This document shows positions 10,433 to 22,999 of a DNA stretch of 64,000 nucleotides, piece after piece. How positions within the stretch are numbered: position 1 is the stretch's first letter; each line of letters starts with the position of its first letter. The position numbers were made by a program, and so were the translations under genes. Source of the stretch: Tetragonia tetragonoides (taxonomy: Eukaryota > Streptophyta > Magnoliopsida > Caryophyllales > Aizoaceae); NCBI GenBank assembly GCA_038025085.1, contig CM076154.1:20842501-20906500 (forward strand), in the 5' to 3' direction. The notes under the pieces are model-generated. The model ran no database searches. It saw only the letters and a program-made list of their open reading frames with translations, and was not told the origin of the DNA.

Positions 10433-11689
10433 TGTAAGGACCCGAGATTTTCTACCTTGTTCCACGGAGTGCGTCCTTATAGAAAATTTGTCAGTTGGGG
10501 GCTTAGATAAGTTCAAGGAACCGTCGAGTTAGAAAAGTTTTTGTAAAGACTTGAATTCAATAAAAACCATGAAAGAGGTCACAAATCCGCTATCGGCGTT
10601 TTATCGAAGGGACAAACCGAAGAGACAACCCAATAGCGCGATGAGTGACTAATCATGTTTTTAGAAAGACTCCCGCTTATATAAAACATATAAGTACCCA
10701 AGAATAATAGGTTCGGGGGCGAAGGTACGAGGTGGGAAGGTGTTAGGCACCCAACTCGCCCGTTTTATGACGGCCTCTACTAACTCAAGTTTGTTTAATA
10801 ATTTAAAGACATAATTCCCATGCAAAACCGGATTAACAACCTAGACTTAGACTATTAATTGGTTCATCACAAGCATCACAACATTTTTTATTAACCCTTA
10901 TTTAGACATGCATTCGATTGACAAGTTGAGTAGCACAACGACTATACAGACAATAATTAGGAAGCAATAAAAACGTTATTCTAGCATGATATCTACATTA
11001 TGACTACAGGAAAATAAACAATTAGACAATTAATTTAATTTTACCCCTCTGGAATTTGTACCTGAATTGTAGGCTATATTTGACAAAAATAGTAAAGCAA
11101 GATCTCAAATTTTAGAAGAAAGAGGGAGAAGTTCAGGAGTACTCAACCGAGAATAGAGGTTGCCAACTGTAGGCTGTGTGTTTTGAACTGAGGGTGAAGG
11201 ATTGTTTATAAAGGCGTGGGAAGTAGGGTTTGACAGCAGAAATTGAGCTGAAAAACGAGACGGGCTTGAAAAATGAGTCGGGCCCGAAGCAGGGTCAGCG
11301 CCGCTAGCGGCCCTGGGAAAATGGTCAGCGCCGCTAGCGACGCTGGCCTGGGCCACTGACGGTGACGAAATCCAGCCCATTTTTATTTTTTGGAGGAATT
11401 TAAATATTTCGAAAAATGCGAAAAGACCATTTGACCCCTGAACGGTAAAAGACGGTTTTGCCCCTAAATCGCGACTTGGCGATCGGGAGTCGGAAAGAGG
11501 CATGAGACGTGTCGTTGGAAAGATCTTGAACGGGGCTTTTGAATGAAATGGAATTAACGAGTGTTTGGAGAAAAACCTGATTCCTTATCTTAACTATTAA
11601 GGCAAAAATAGTAGTTCAAGTTTATAAATTACTCCTTTCATCATCGGGCTTTTGCGGAGAAATCGGAAGGCGCTTTTTTGGCGTCTAGA
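10433..11689 (-). repeat. 5' LTR of E1
   Basis: Homologous over its length to the LTRs at 23000-24093, 47535-48778 and 54059-55412. In element sense it runs from TGTAGACGCC (here TCTAGACGCC, one base mutated) to GGTCCTTACA. A TATA-like TTTATA at about 11214 lies on the plus strand as its complement. The U3 part holds one perfect palindrome GCCGCTAGCGGC at 11300-11311 and one with a single mismatch near 11340. Confidence 0.85.
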
Positions 11690-11990
11690 AATCCTAATTG
11701 AGTGAAGCCATAGTAAGCTAAACATATCTGAAATCATATTGTAAGTGATAATAGTTCATTTTACTTAAATAAAGATTCCAAATTTGATGACAAATCTAGG
11801 TACCACCGGCCATTTGCCTTAACATCTATGCCAATGCAAGTTATTCTAACACAATTTTTTAATGGAACTAGTTTGGGCGGAGGAGAAGCTCAGTTATGTA
11901 TGGAAACTTTTGGTTTATATTTAAATTAAATGAGTAATGTTTTGGTTGTGTTATATAATATTGTAATAATTATAGGTTATTGGGGAAATT
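11690..11990. other. Flank of E1, no clear gene
   Basis: A plus-strand frame is open from about 11790 to 11930 and could be an exon preceding the ORF at 11991, because a plausible acceptor (AATTATAG) lies at about 11973. I do not recognise it. Confidence 0.3.
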
Positions 11991-12179
11991 ATGGCTATGG
12001 TCAATGGTGAAATGATGCCTATCAATACTCAAGTTGTTAATGGTCAACTTGTGGCAATGATAAATGGTCAACCCATGATTCTAGTTCCAAATAGCCAAAT
12101 CCATCAACTTAAACAGTTCATGCAAGACACGACATGTCCATCACTCCGAGTAGAACAAGCAACTATTGATCTCGATTGA
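11991..12179 (+). CDS. Small hypothetical ORF, 62 residues
   Basis: A short Met/Asn/Gln-rich frame with an internal near-repeat (VNGEMMPIN, VNGQLVAMI, INGQPMILV), which suggests three copies of a small unit. A possible splice acceptor lies just upstream, so it may be a terminal exon. No family was recognised. Codon use and the TGA end do not prove expression. It could also be a transposon remnant. Confidence 0.3.
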   Translation: MAMVNGEMMPINTQVVNGQLVAMINGQPMILVPNSQIHQLKQFMQDTTCPSLRVEQATIDLD

Positions 12180-12911
12180 AGAATTGGAGCTAAACCTTTT
12201 GGCCTCCACTGTTGGTGTATTAAACTTATTTTTTCATCCGTAAAAATATTGAAAATCGAAAATTGAAACTATACTTGGATCCTTGTAAATCATCAATTAT
12301 TTACTAAGGATTGTTTTGTCAATGTTCATATGGTCCTCCATAATGTTGGTGAGAAAGATGTTGTTCAATGAATGAAGTAGTCGTCAATCTTGTGAAATAT
12401 ACTTACCAACGATTCCACAATCTACTTCTTACTCTTCATTTATGCTAAAAGTCACGCCATAGTCACGAAATAGTCATGACATAATTCACGTATATGTAGT
12501 GATAAATGCTGTAAAGTAGGGTGAAATTGAAAATCCAATTTTCATATATAATTCACAAACATGTTGCAAATATGTTATACAACATAAGTTCCATGACCGT
12601 GACAAATAAGTAGATTCAACTAGAGGTACACAAACTCAACTATAGCAACACATATAGAAATAACTCGCATGTTGGACCAATCACCGATGCACCCATCCTT
12701 CTGCTCTAGCATAGCTCTTGGATGTCATAGCTAAGTTTTGAAACTCCATTACTGGAATGACAAACAATGTAAACTCTTATACATCATTCATTGTGGAGTA
12801 TATATTAAGAAAGCTTAAATAAGTAAAGGATAAGGAGTACACACCATTAGGGGGGAGGGGGCAAAATGCCCTTGAGCTCCATGCCAACCATGAACCATAT
12901 TCATTTTGTAA
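12180..12911. other. Intergenic stretch without recognised feature
   Basis: AT-rich DNA with no long frame and no repeat family that I can identify. Confidence 0.4.
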
Positions 12912-14064
12912 TCAATGGTATCCAATATTGACTCCATTCTTTTCTGATTCATTTGGACATGTAATAACATTTCTCGAGTGGTCTGCTAGCAGTTGTTCTA
13001 TCCCATTCACTGGATCAGCATGGACTCTAAAGTAGTTGTGGTATTCCCATGTTTCATCTCCATTTCCAATACCAATATCATCCCTTTGTTGGATGACATT
13101 ATCATCATCACCCTGCAGCATCTTCCAATTATTCATATACTGGAGTGAAGTTCTTGTGTAATTAGGTATTGTGATTGTGTCTCCTTCCTTATATTTCCAT
13201 TTATAATAGTTCCCCTCTTTTGAAACTCATTTCATGGAAAATAATGATTCTAAATCTATGCGAGTCTTTCCAAACACCTCTTCATCAATGTTTTGTATAC
13301 GATCCTCAACTTGTTGACAATGAGCTACTATAGGTGTAATCAACACACCAACGACAATGTCACCATTTTTGTTCGCAACACTAGCTAGATGGTTAGCTAG
13401 AAAAGCACCTGTGTTGAACTCTTTACATTTGAACGCACAATAGAAAATGAAAAGGTCCTTTTGAGTCACATTTTCATCATTCCCACCACTTCGGCCAAAA
13501 AATATAAGAGACATTATTGTATGCAAGTAACGGAGGCAAGAGTTTCTTATTAATATTGCTTTTGTTCCTTTTCCTTCGTAACTTTCCTCCATTGTCATTT
13601 TCCGCCAAACTAAGGTTTCACGAAAGCCCGACTTCTTATCTACTTTAATAACCCCATGATTAGGAGTGCCATATACTTCATTAAATTTTTCCATATGCCA
13701 CTCATAATCTTTATTAAACAAGCGAAACTTTATCGTCTTCCTAGTATCTTCCTCTTTCATATTCACTTCAATTGAACTAAGGATTTCATAGATAACTCTT
13801 CTATATGTCCTATCTTTCCTCGTCATAAATTTGTTGCATCCGAGTACATATAACAAGTTTGTCAAATCTTCCTCAATGCCCAACACTTTCAATGCATCTT
13901 CATCCATAAACCTAGTAGTCAAAATTTTACGTTCCGCTAGTCTCTCAAAATTAAGCCTTTGGACCACATCTCTATAAACTAGTCCCAAATAATTAGGCTC
14001 AGATGGGTACTTATCGTTCTCTTTGAAGTTCCTTGATCCTCTACCTTTTGTTTTTGGTTACATT
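12912..14064 (-). pseudogene. Athila ORF1-like gene, copy 1
   Basis: The main open part (13988-13227) encodes a block near its N-terminus (FMDEDALKVLGIEEDLTNLL) followed by KDRTYRRVIYEILSSI and KTIKFRLFNKDYEW. This pattern matches the Arabidopsis retrotransposon ORF-1 (Athila) domain, whose function is unknown. The same frame continues upstream to about 14040 and, after a single TGA at 13224-13226, downstream to 12912 through DTITIPNYTRTSLQYMNNW. One stop therefore interrupts a frame of about 370 codons. No LTR, gag or pol is nearby. A paralogue lies at 52612-53605 on the other strand. It may be a host gene derived from Athila, now decayed, or an isolated remnant. Confidence 0.6.
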
Positions 14065-14570
14065 GTTACTATTGTTACTTTAAAGTATATGACCTGAGAC
14101 CAATCACAGTAGAAAAATTCACATACTATATATAACACAATAAAGCAAACAAAACTAATGAAATAATTGCTAAACCGATCGTCTTTATTGTGGCGCGAAC
14201 TAATGAAGACCTTCAATTGAGAAGAGCATAACAATTTAATTTCGAATCTAAAATAATGAAGGACCATAAATTAGTAAGAGAATCCGTAGAAACTTACCAA
14301 AACAAAAATATTCACAAATCCGTCATAACACCCATGGAAGACGGTGGCGTCAAATTTCAGAACACCGAATTGAGTGGCCGAGAGAGATCCAAATTAGGTG
14401 AGTAAAGTTGACCACTAAAATTGAAGTTTTGGAGAGCTAAAGGTATGGTTTTCACTTTTTGGACCAAGAATATGGTTTTCCTTCATCTATGGCGGTCGAG
14501 TCAACGGAATAAAGGGGATCTAAAAGAGAAAGACTTTGATTTTCCTTCATGTAAAAAGTTACTAGGGTAT
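14065..14570. other. Upstream region of Athila ORF1-like copy 1
   Basis: Contains no open frame of note. It may hold the 5' untranslated part of the minus-strand gene, but I see no clear TATA box. Confidence 0.3.
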
Positions 14571-14826
14571 CATGTTCCTATTAGATGATTTTGAGCGACA
14601 TGGATTCCTCCCCCATAACACTCAATTAGAACCGTCGATTTCATTCAATAAACACATCCTACGGACCTTTAGAAAGTGGCACGGATTGAGTCTTGAATAT
14701 GTCCTTCCAACCGTTGATTTGGATTCCCTTATTTGTACCATATGTACTATTTTATTTGGAGGCCCTTATTTGGACCATATGGATTATTTGATTAGAACCT
14801 TTTTCATTAAAGTGTATATTAAATTT

Positions 14827-14992
14827 TGAAAATTGATTTAAAATATTAGGAGTTTGGAAATTGATTTCAAAATGTTAGGAGTTTAATTTCGAAATTGATT
14901 TTCAAAGTTTGGAGTTTAATATCGAAATTGCTTTTAAATGTCTGGAGTTTAATATCGAAATTGATTTTAAATGTTTGGAGTTTCATATCCTT
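14827..14992. repeat. Tandem repeat, unit about 33 bp, five units
   Basis: Successive variants of GGAGTTTAATATCGAAATTG followed by ATTTTAAATGTTT. Units drift at the left end and are most alike at the right. It reads through in one frame only by chance of unit length. Confidence 0.7.
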
Positions 14993-15649
14993 AATTGTGG
15001 AACCTATTACTACTTATTAATTTGTAACCACTCACAAAAAAACTTTTTTCACCTCTACAGTCATAATAAGAACATATTTTATACCTTAATTTAAGATTTT
15101 TCATCATTTACAGTATTATATTATATACAATTAAATTTATTTCTGAAAATCCCACATTACTATATAAATTAATAATAATCAGCCGTTACTTGGCTGTTAT
15201 CACATTTTACTAAAACAATTTTCACCATCACCATGTGATTGTTGCATGTGATTGTTGTTGTTGCTTTCCTATGTGGACCCAAAATTTTACAATGACGACA
15301 AAACAAACATCCCAAGGTCTAAACAAGCATATTAAAGACATGGCCGGGTATACATATTATAAAGTTTCACGATACTTACCAAGTTCTATAGAAAGATAAA
15401 CTAATGACATAGTTCTTACACCACACATAGCCGACATACCAAAATTATAGTTTAAAGTTCATACATTCCAAGAGTTAAATTAACCAAAACATAGGACTCC
15501 AAATCATTAAAGTTCACCGTCATTGTTAGTTTCTTCATCCGCATAATCTTGTACCTAATCATCCATCCAACCTTTTAATTCAATCGTCAGAAGCCTGCAA
15601 ACACATATCTAGTAATTTTTGTTATATATAGGATAAAACATATCACATA
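14993..15649. other. AT-rich intergenic DNA
   Basis: No gene, RNA or repeat family recognised. Confidence 0.4.
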
Positions 15650-16760
15650 TCAGTTTACATTTCCAAAAAAATGTGTGGTTAATTGTAAATGAATCACCTG
15701 AACTATAGCATGGATGCCTTTCACATCTTCATCCTGAAACATGTCAATAATTATGTTTTGGGTCCACATGATTAATATCCCTCCACCAAATTCAGTGGGA
15801 TCGACAAGAAACCAATTTTTCGAAGGAAGATTTTGAACAATTGACTCGGTGTTTTTCCGTCCCACACGAGTTTCAGTTATGTTGAAAAGATCTAGCATAT
15901 GCAGGTAGTACAGGTACATGTAGTTTTCCTGGAATGAAGGGCGAGCTATCCCTCTTCCATTCCATGCAAGGATAGTCATATCAGAAGTTAAGGACCTTTT
16001 CTCAAACAATATCTTATGAATTGTTTTTAGTTTTCCATCCCAAGAATCTATCATGTAATTATCTGGTAGAACACGCCAAAATCTCGGTGGTGATATGAAT
16101 TTCATATCTATGGTTCTTCCTTGGTGCAAGGCAACTGTAGACCGCTGTTCCACATGAAATTCCAATTGTTTTGCACTCACTTCTAGCTGTAAAATTGTCA
16201 AACCATTAAAGTAACTTACCATTGATATGTCGGTACTAATTTGTGTCAAACGACATCCTTCAAGAGAATTAGGGAGAAGAATGGGCGGGTCATTGAAGAT
16301 GCTCTCTGAAAGGTTCAAAATAGGACCATAGTATCGGGATCGAATGTAAGGGAGGGCTGATATTGTATTGTCCACAACTTCGAAGTTGTGATAGCTTATG
16401 TCTCTTAAGTTAAATAGATGTGCTGGCACCACTAGCCCATTCTTGGTAAGCATCTTCAACTCCACCATCTCGTTCCTTATTTGAACATCATCCAAAATAA
16501 GGTTCCTCAGATCACGAGATGGAACTTGGTTCAAGAAATCCATTTTTGTTAGGTAAGAGATATATTGTTGAGTTGTAGTCCATTTCAGAAGGAGTTTGAG
16601 GACCGGCCTTGAAGAAGGTCAGTGAAGCTCGAATCTTATATTCGGTCTTCATGAGAATGTTTGGCGGGTATAGAGGGTAGTGAGGAAGGATGTGGATCAT
16701 AGACTCAGCAATGAGAATTGGTTGGTCGGACAAATTTGTGGCTTCTAGTTCCCTTGACAT
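15650..16760 (-). pseudogene. Chimeric ORF: unrecognised protein joined to a LINE endonuclease N-terminus
   Basis: Two overlapping frames (16760-16512 and 16543-15650) form one coding stretch with a frameshift near 16530. The first roughly 270 residues match nothing I recognise. From the block MTILAWNGRGIARPSF onwards (about residue 190 of the second frame) the sequence is the start of a LINE-1-type apurinic endonuclease: the WN-RG block, then FNITETRVG containing the catalytic Glu, then FLVDPTEFGGGILIMW. The endonuclease stops after about 100 residues and no reverse transcriptase follows. The junction may be a retained exon boundary or a 3'-truncated LINE relic fused to an older gene. What the N-terminal part is, host or viral, remains open. 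Confidence 0.5.
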
Positions 16761-17590
16761 GGTTTTGGTTTATTTTTAGATGATGGTCACTTGCACTTGG
16801 TTCACTTGATGTATTATTTATTCAGTGGTTTCTTGCTTTTGTTAACTATATTCCAATCCTGACATAATCATTTGCGTGACAAATATTATGTACACTATAA
16901 TACCATCACCATTAATAAAATGTAATAATATAATCAACCAACACAATTGACAAATATTGTATCCCAAACAACATCAACTTTTCATTCAAAACTAATTTAC
17001 TCCTCCACGCCACGAACCCTTAAGTTACCTTAAAACAATACAAATCACCTTAATATTATATATTATACTATAACAATACACATGAATAAAGTAATGGATT
17101 AATATATGCTTGATACACTATTATAGTTTATACTAAGTCAGAAAGAGCATTAACAAATGAAAATAAGCCCGTAAACATGTTTTGAACTCCCAATTAACGA
17201 CAATTGCAATTTACTTAGATAAGTCAACAATCCTTCAAGCTAAGATAATATTTGTACATATTCAGATTACATATATGACCCATTAATTGTACATATACGT
17301 TATTCCAAAATTAGTGCGAAATTAATATTCTTTTGTAACATAGTTGCTTCATATAGTTTTAATCCTAAATCTTTATTTGGTTAAATTATTAACATAAATA
17401 TGTTTTTGCTATTTTTAGTTAGGGTAATTACAAACCACGCTGAAAACACAAATATAAATCCCACCTTGCTTTACTTAGTTTGAACATTAAAAATACCATA
17501 AAACACTTAATTAAAAAAAACTTTTTTTTACCGGTCAAGTTGGCATCCTCTACTTGAAACTTGCCTTTATTGGTTGAGCTCTTATTGAAA
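16761..17590. other. AT-rich intergenic DNA
   Basis: No feature recognised beyond A/T runs. Confidence 0.4.
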
Positions 17591-18390
<800 letters not shown>

Positions 18391-18532
18391 TGTATAGGGT
18401 ATAGGGTATAGGGTATAGGGTAAAAAGTAAAGGGTAAAGGATAAAGGGTAAAGGGCTAAAGGTTAAGGGTAAAGGGTATAAGGTATAGGATATAGCGTAT
18501 AAGGTTTAGGGAATAGGGTTAAGGGTATCGGT
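18391..18532. repeat. Degenerate telomere-like 7-base repeat tract
   Basis: The strand reads as repeats of GGGTATA, GGGTAAA, GGGTTAA and a few GGTTTAG units. These are one or two changes from the plant telomere unit TTTAGGG. About 20 units are present, most alike at the left. Confidence 0.65.
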
Positions 18533-18589
18533 TAATTGCATAAAAAACTAAGTGCTTATTGTAATCTAGTTTTAGAGGTCTTTACTTCA

Positions 18590-19376
18590 TAACTTTCTAA
18601 TAATGGTGGTCATTACTTGTTGTGATATTTTTTAACTAATTAGATATATGTATTATTAATGATAAAACTAGGATTACAATCAATAACGTAAGTTTTATAA
18701 ACGACATTGGGTCAGTTTGTTGGGTAAATTTATAGGTCGTTTAGTCCATAACGGCCTAATGAATATGAATGGTAATCACAACTTATGGTCATCTGATTAT
18801 GATCATATTTTGTTCAATTTAAAAGACAAACACTAATTACAGATATGTATTAGTAATGCTAATTACTGATTCACACCAATAACCTTATGTTTTAGCCGAC
18901 GTTGGGTCAGCTTATAGGTTGGTAACTCAATAACGGTCTAATGACTATGAAAGGTATTCACTTCACTACTTATAGTCATTTTATTATGGTCATCTTATTT
19001 TCAATTAAAATGAGTAACACGTATTAGATATATGTTTTGATGAATGATGAAAGGTTATTAGAACTAAAAATGAAAATCTTTTAGACGACGTCGGGTCATT
19101 TTACATGATGACTATCAAAAGTCGTTAGTAGTTATGGTCATAGTAATTATAAACAATAATAAAACATATTAGATATATGTATTAGTATGATGAAAGGTTA
19201 TTACAACCAATAACGAAAGGCATTTACACGACGTCGGATAAGTTGACAGGCTGTTTGGTTCGTAACGGCCTGATCTACTTATGGTGATCTCAATTTTAAA
19301 TAATATGATATGCATTTATTAGATATATGTATTAGCAATGTTTAAACGTTAGAACCAATAACGAAAGTAATTTAAG
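18590..19376. repeat. Satellite-like tandem repeat, unit about 145-195 bp, four to five copies
   Basis: A block with GACGTTGGGTCAG, a following GGT..TAACGGCCTAATGA and ATTAGATATATGTATTAG recurs with starts near 18703, 18898, 19087 and 19230. Units are diverged and the last ones are shorter. Confidence 0.65.
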
Positions 19377-19748
19377 GCTTTGTTTGGAAATTAGCGGATA
19401 GAGGAAACCGAATAGCTTTAGTATATTTAACTACAGGATTAAATTAGTGGCATTGACCAAATGATTGTACTACCAGATTTTAATAAAATAGTGGTTTAGA
19501 CTTGAGCTGGCAAAAAGTGACCCGACCCGATGACCAGACCGAAATGTGAATGACCAGACTGAAATCCGACTCGATAATTTTCACTCCCAAAAAAACCCGA
19601 CCTGTTATGAATAAAGTCCGAATTGGCCCTTCCCGAACCCCACCCGAACCCCTTTGTTGTGAAACAATAATTGTTAAACCCCTTGGGTAACCTCGAAACC
19701 GAACCCGTATATGATACGAAGTTCGACCCGTAATTGACCCAACCTTTC
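19377..19748. other. Intergenic DNA between tandem arrays
   Basis: CCGA-rich towards the right, with GGCTTTGTTTGGAAATTAGCG at its left end, a string similar to termini of some plant MITEs. I could not find the second terminus, so no element is called. Confidence 0.3.
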
Positions 19749-19966
19749 TTTAACCCGACATGTTTATTACCCCACCCGTATTAGACCGAACGAGACCCGA
19801 CCTGACCGACTCGTTCGTGTCTTTAACCTGACATGTTTTTAACCCCACTCGTATTAGACAGATCGAAACCCGACCTGACCTACCCATTTCCGACTTTAAT
19901 CCGATATGTTTTTAACCCCACCCGTATTAGACCGACCTAAACCCGACCTGACCGACCCGTTTCCGA
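19749..19966. repeat. Tandem repeat, unit about 72 bp, three copies
   Basis: TTTAACCCGACATGTTT followed by CCCGTATTAGACCGA and ACCCGACCTGACCGACCCG recurs with starts near 19749, 19822 and 19893. The flanks are also rich in ACCCGACC. Confidence 0.7.
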
Positions 19967-20836
19967 GGTATTCTCCCAGCCTAAAGCAGACGTCTATGGA
20001 ACATCTTATGTAGACCGGTCGGGCATGTGGGTGGAAACAGTTTTTGTCCCCATTAAATTTTGTCACCACATTGTCATTGAACTATCACATCAAATCTCTT
20101 CCCAATACCAACCAACTTTAGCCCTATTTTGTTAGAGAATCTTGGCTCTATACCCCATGTTTTGTAATGCCGGTCGTATGACCCATTCATTAAATAACTT
20201 CTTATTCCACCTACCACAAACATAAACCCATTCTCAACTTCCCTTCTACAAAACTTAAACCCTTCTCATATTCCCTTCCACAACTTCTTTGTGATTTACT
20301 TATTCATAGATAAACCAAAGCAAAGCAAATATAACCAAAGGAGTAGGAAGGAAATAAAACCTGAGCAAAGGAGTGGGGAATAAACGAACTAAGGTACATC
20401 CATTTATCACTTTCGCAAATGTGAGTTATATGTAAAATGATTAATGTTTATATTTATTTAGGATATTTGTGTATTTGGATCCGACTATAGTGTTCTGTGT
20501 TGATTGACATTCTTGCCCCATTTCTTGTGCTTCTATTGTCCGTAAATTTTTATTTTATATAGTAAGAAGTTGAAATATTTATTTTCAACTCACATGATAC
20601 ATCTAAACACCTTAAATGACTAACATGATAGATGTAGGTAGTAACATGTTAAAATTTGTGTACATTTTATTAAAAATACCAAAAATATATGCTAACAGTT
20701 ACAAATGCGGTATGACTTTAGTTTAGTTTATTTAGTCTTAATTTCTTATATACTGGCTTCATTCTTACAACTAACCAATTCCTAATTATTTGATCGTCCT
20801 ACTAATGTGTTGCAGTATAAAATACACTACAAAGTG

Positions 20837-22032
20837 ATGAGTAGGAACAAATGCGTAGGGATCAAGAAACTTAGCTTCATCAGCATGTCTCAATTCTTCA
20901 AGGTTATAGTTGAGGATTATTGGAAAACAAAACATGTAACGTTATTAGACCTATTATTTTGTCCGCTATATTTTGTTTTATGTCAAATCCTATAATATTG
21001 ACGAATTTATATGGTTTTGTAGCAAATACCCTACAAATTTATAGTGAAATATGGCCGATATTTGTATTCTCAATGCAAAATTTTCTCCCTTTTCGGATAT
21101 TTTAGATTCCTAACTATTACGAGAGATGGTAGGGGACGTTATTGGTTAGAACAAGGGTAGGAAACATTTTTGAGGAAGCATAATGTGCAGCATGGTTATT
21201 TATGATGTTCAAGTATAAGGGGGACAACTCTTTGGAGACTACAATTTTTGGGCCCCATTGTTGTGAAATGGATTTGCAGGACATGAATGTCTTTCATGAA
21301 CAGGATCACGTCGAGGATGATGAGGACAATAATGAGGATATTGAGGAGGATGAGGATGGTGAGGATGAGGAGCATGTAGATCATTCCATGCAAGAATATA
21401 GTAATTATTCTCGTAATCATAAATTATATGTTTTCCAATATATAAGAGTAGTAAATGAATTTGTTGTAAAGTAGGTGATAATTTTTGCATTTGTCCTTGC
21501 AGGTAGAGTTGGGATTCACATTTCTCATCGTAGAAGTGTTACAAGTGAAGATATTGCTTGCACACAATACCGTGTTGAGCAATTGGTGGAAAGAATTAAT
21601 TCAAGTGGATACCCGGCTGTGAAAATAAATTTGCGAAAGGCAAATGTATATTCCCAAATTTATTTGGTAACCATACTTATAATCATCTTACCCATTTAAA
21701 AAACGTTCAAATAGGTGAAATTTTACTAGTAATAATGTAATTTGTTATTTGCAGACCATCCCTCACCGGTGGGCTAGAACCCACATAAATCGATGGTCCC
21801 ATGATGTAGAATTGGATGTGCCCGGTAACGGAACCCACATAAGGCCGTTTATTGTTATTTTAAGCCGAATTGGGCAAAATTCGTGTTTGATAATCAACTA
21901 GAAGAAGATGATGTCATTATCCTATCGTTGGTTCGGCCAAGGCCACCCCGTACAACCCAGATGCTAAAATTCGAAGTTCATATATTTAGTGTTGTTAATC
22001 CACCTGTTGGTTTAGAAAAGAGATTGCGCTAG
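20837..22032 (+). pseudogene. Two-domain B3 (REM-type) transcription factor gene, broken
   Basis: Likely exons are 20837-20935, 21023 to about 21470, 21503-21645 and 21755-22032. The first B3 domain starts FFKVIVEDYW and continues IPYKFIVKYG, LTITRDGRGRYW and MMFKYKGDNSLETTIF. An acidic Asp/Glu spacer (about 21310-21375) follows, as in REM proteins. The second B3 domain has IPHRWARTHI, then AKFVFDNQLEEDD and LKFEVHIFSVV, and ends at TAG 22030. B3 domains bind DNA in the nucleus. Damage: TAG at 21158-21160 replaces the conserved Trp of the GW..F block, one base is lost near 21200, and a frameshift lies near 21840 in the second domain. Splice sites look normal. Confidence 0.7.
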
Positions 22033-22860
22033 GTAAAAATTAGAACGTGTTCTAATTTGAATTATGAATGAGTGTTAATGGCGTTAAATCATGCATTTTA
22101 ATTATTACTGTGTTTGAGTATTTGAACTAAATTTAAATTTGGTACTAAGTCTTGTATCGAAGTATTTGTAAAAGGGATGTATTTTAATTGTCTGAAAGTT
22201 TGTTCGTTGTTTTAGTGTGTACGATATTTATGTGTTCCATATAATTGGTCATTATATTCCCACAACATTGTGTTGAATAATTCCACAAGTTAGGACATAT
22301 CATTATAATGACGTTGACTTGCTAAACAATGGTACATGTAGAAGAAAGAAATTGATTTGACTTTATTTGGTGTCTTCAAAACACTTTTAGGACCACAACA
22401 AATCCCAAAATTCACCCGTACACGAAACCAAAAACACAAAGAGATTATCAAACCGTGTATATTGGTTGGTTGGCAAAGTTTACAAGCAATAAGGAAAAAA
22501 AAAAAGATTCCCAAAATGGAATATTACAAACCCCAACGCCGAGGTGTCACGTTGTTCATAAAAGTTGGATGACGCGCGTGATTATCACTTAATTATGTCG
22601 TCTGACGCGCGTGACAATGACATGTGTGGTGGAACTTGCATCTCATACACCAATACACCACACACACCACAATCTATGCTTCCCCATAATGAATGCCAAG
22701 TGTGAATGCAAGTGTGAAAGCCAAGTGTGACCGATACTATTTATGAAGAAAACAACAGAAAAATTCAACTCTTTCTTTGTTAAAGTTGACTGGTTGACAA
22801 GGCACCAAAAATTTGTCCTTTTCCAATTTGTAACCTCTTTTATTTTGACCTACCACTTCC
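22033..22860. other. Intergenic DNA before the Agenet promoter
   Basis: Two copies of GACGCGCGTGA lie at about 22571 and 22603, and a CAAGTGTGA repeat near 22690-22730. No gene seen. Confidence 0.4.
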
Positions 22861-22876
22861 CAACATTTCCTTCCCC

Positions 22877-22883
22877 TATAAAT
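22877..22883 (+). promoter_or_regulatory. TATA box of the disrupted Agenet gene
   Basis: CCCCTATAAATTCTCTCAC is followed by a CT/CA-rich, purine-poor stretch typical of plant 5' untranslated regions. That stretch continues across the E2 insertion (22999 joins 48784 once one copy of the target duplication is removed). Confidence 0.5.
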
Positions 22884-22994
22884 TCTCTCACTCCCCTTTC
22901 ATTCAACCCACCCAACTTTCCATCTACAAATCTCACAATTTCATATCTCATCTTTCACTACAACAACATCCCCATATCAAAGAGCATCCCATCA

Positions 22995-22999
22995 ATATT
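22995..22999. repeat. Target site duplication of E2, left copy
   Basis: ATATT directly before the LTR TGTAAGG; the identical 5 bases follow the other LTR at 48779-48783. Five bases is the usual duplication length for Ty3/gypsy integrases. Confidence 0.85.

Larger units (their letters stand above)
1..11689 (-). mobile_element. E1: Tat/Ogre-like Ty3/gypsy element without RT, carrying two antisense genes (partial)
   Basis: Read on the minus strand, the order is 5' LTR (10433-11689), primer site (10413-10431), leader, gag (9163-8150), protease (7916-7293), a zinc-knuckle spacer (7238-6372) and integrase (6050-4698). Two plus-strand genes follow, DUF7745-like (3072-4398) and PMD (up to 2522). The 3' LTR and the first PMD exon lie left of the window. 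Nothing resembling reverse transcriptase or RNase H lies between protease and integrase, where only the spacer and about 320 noncoding bases occur. Lineage is inferred from the tRNA-Arg-like primer site, the absence of a chromodomain after integrase, and the antisense extra genes, all known for the Tat/Ogre group. Stops and frameshifts in most frames show it is not autonomous. Confidence 0.85.

Noticed and set aside
15650..16760. Possible endogenous plant virus movement or coat protein in the N-terminal part
   Set aside because: I see no motif specific enough to support it; left as unrecognised.
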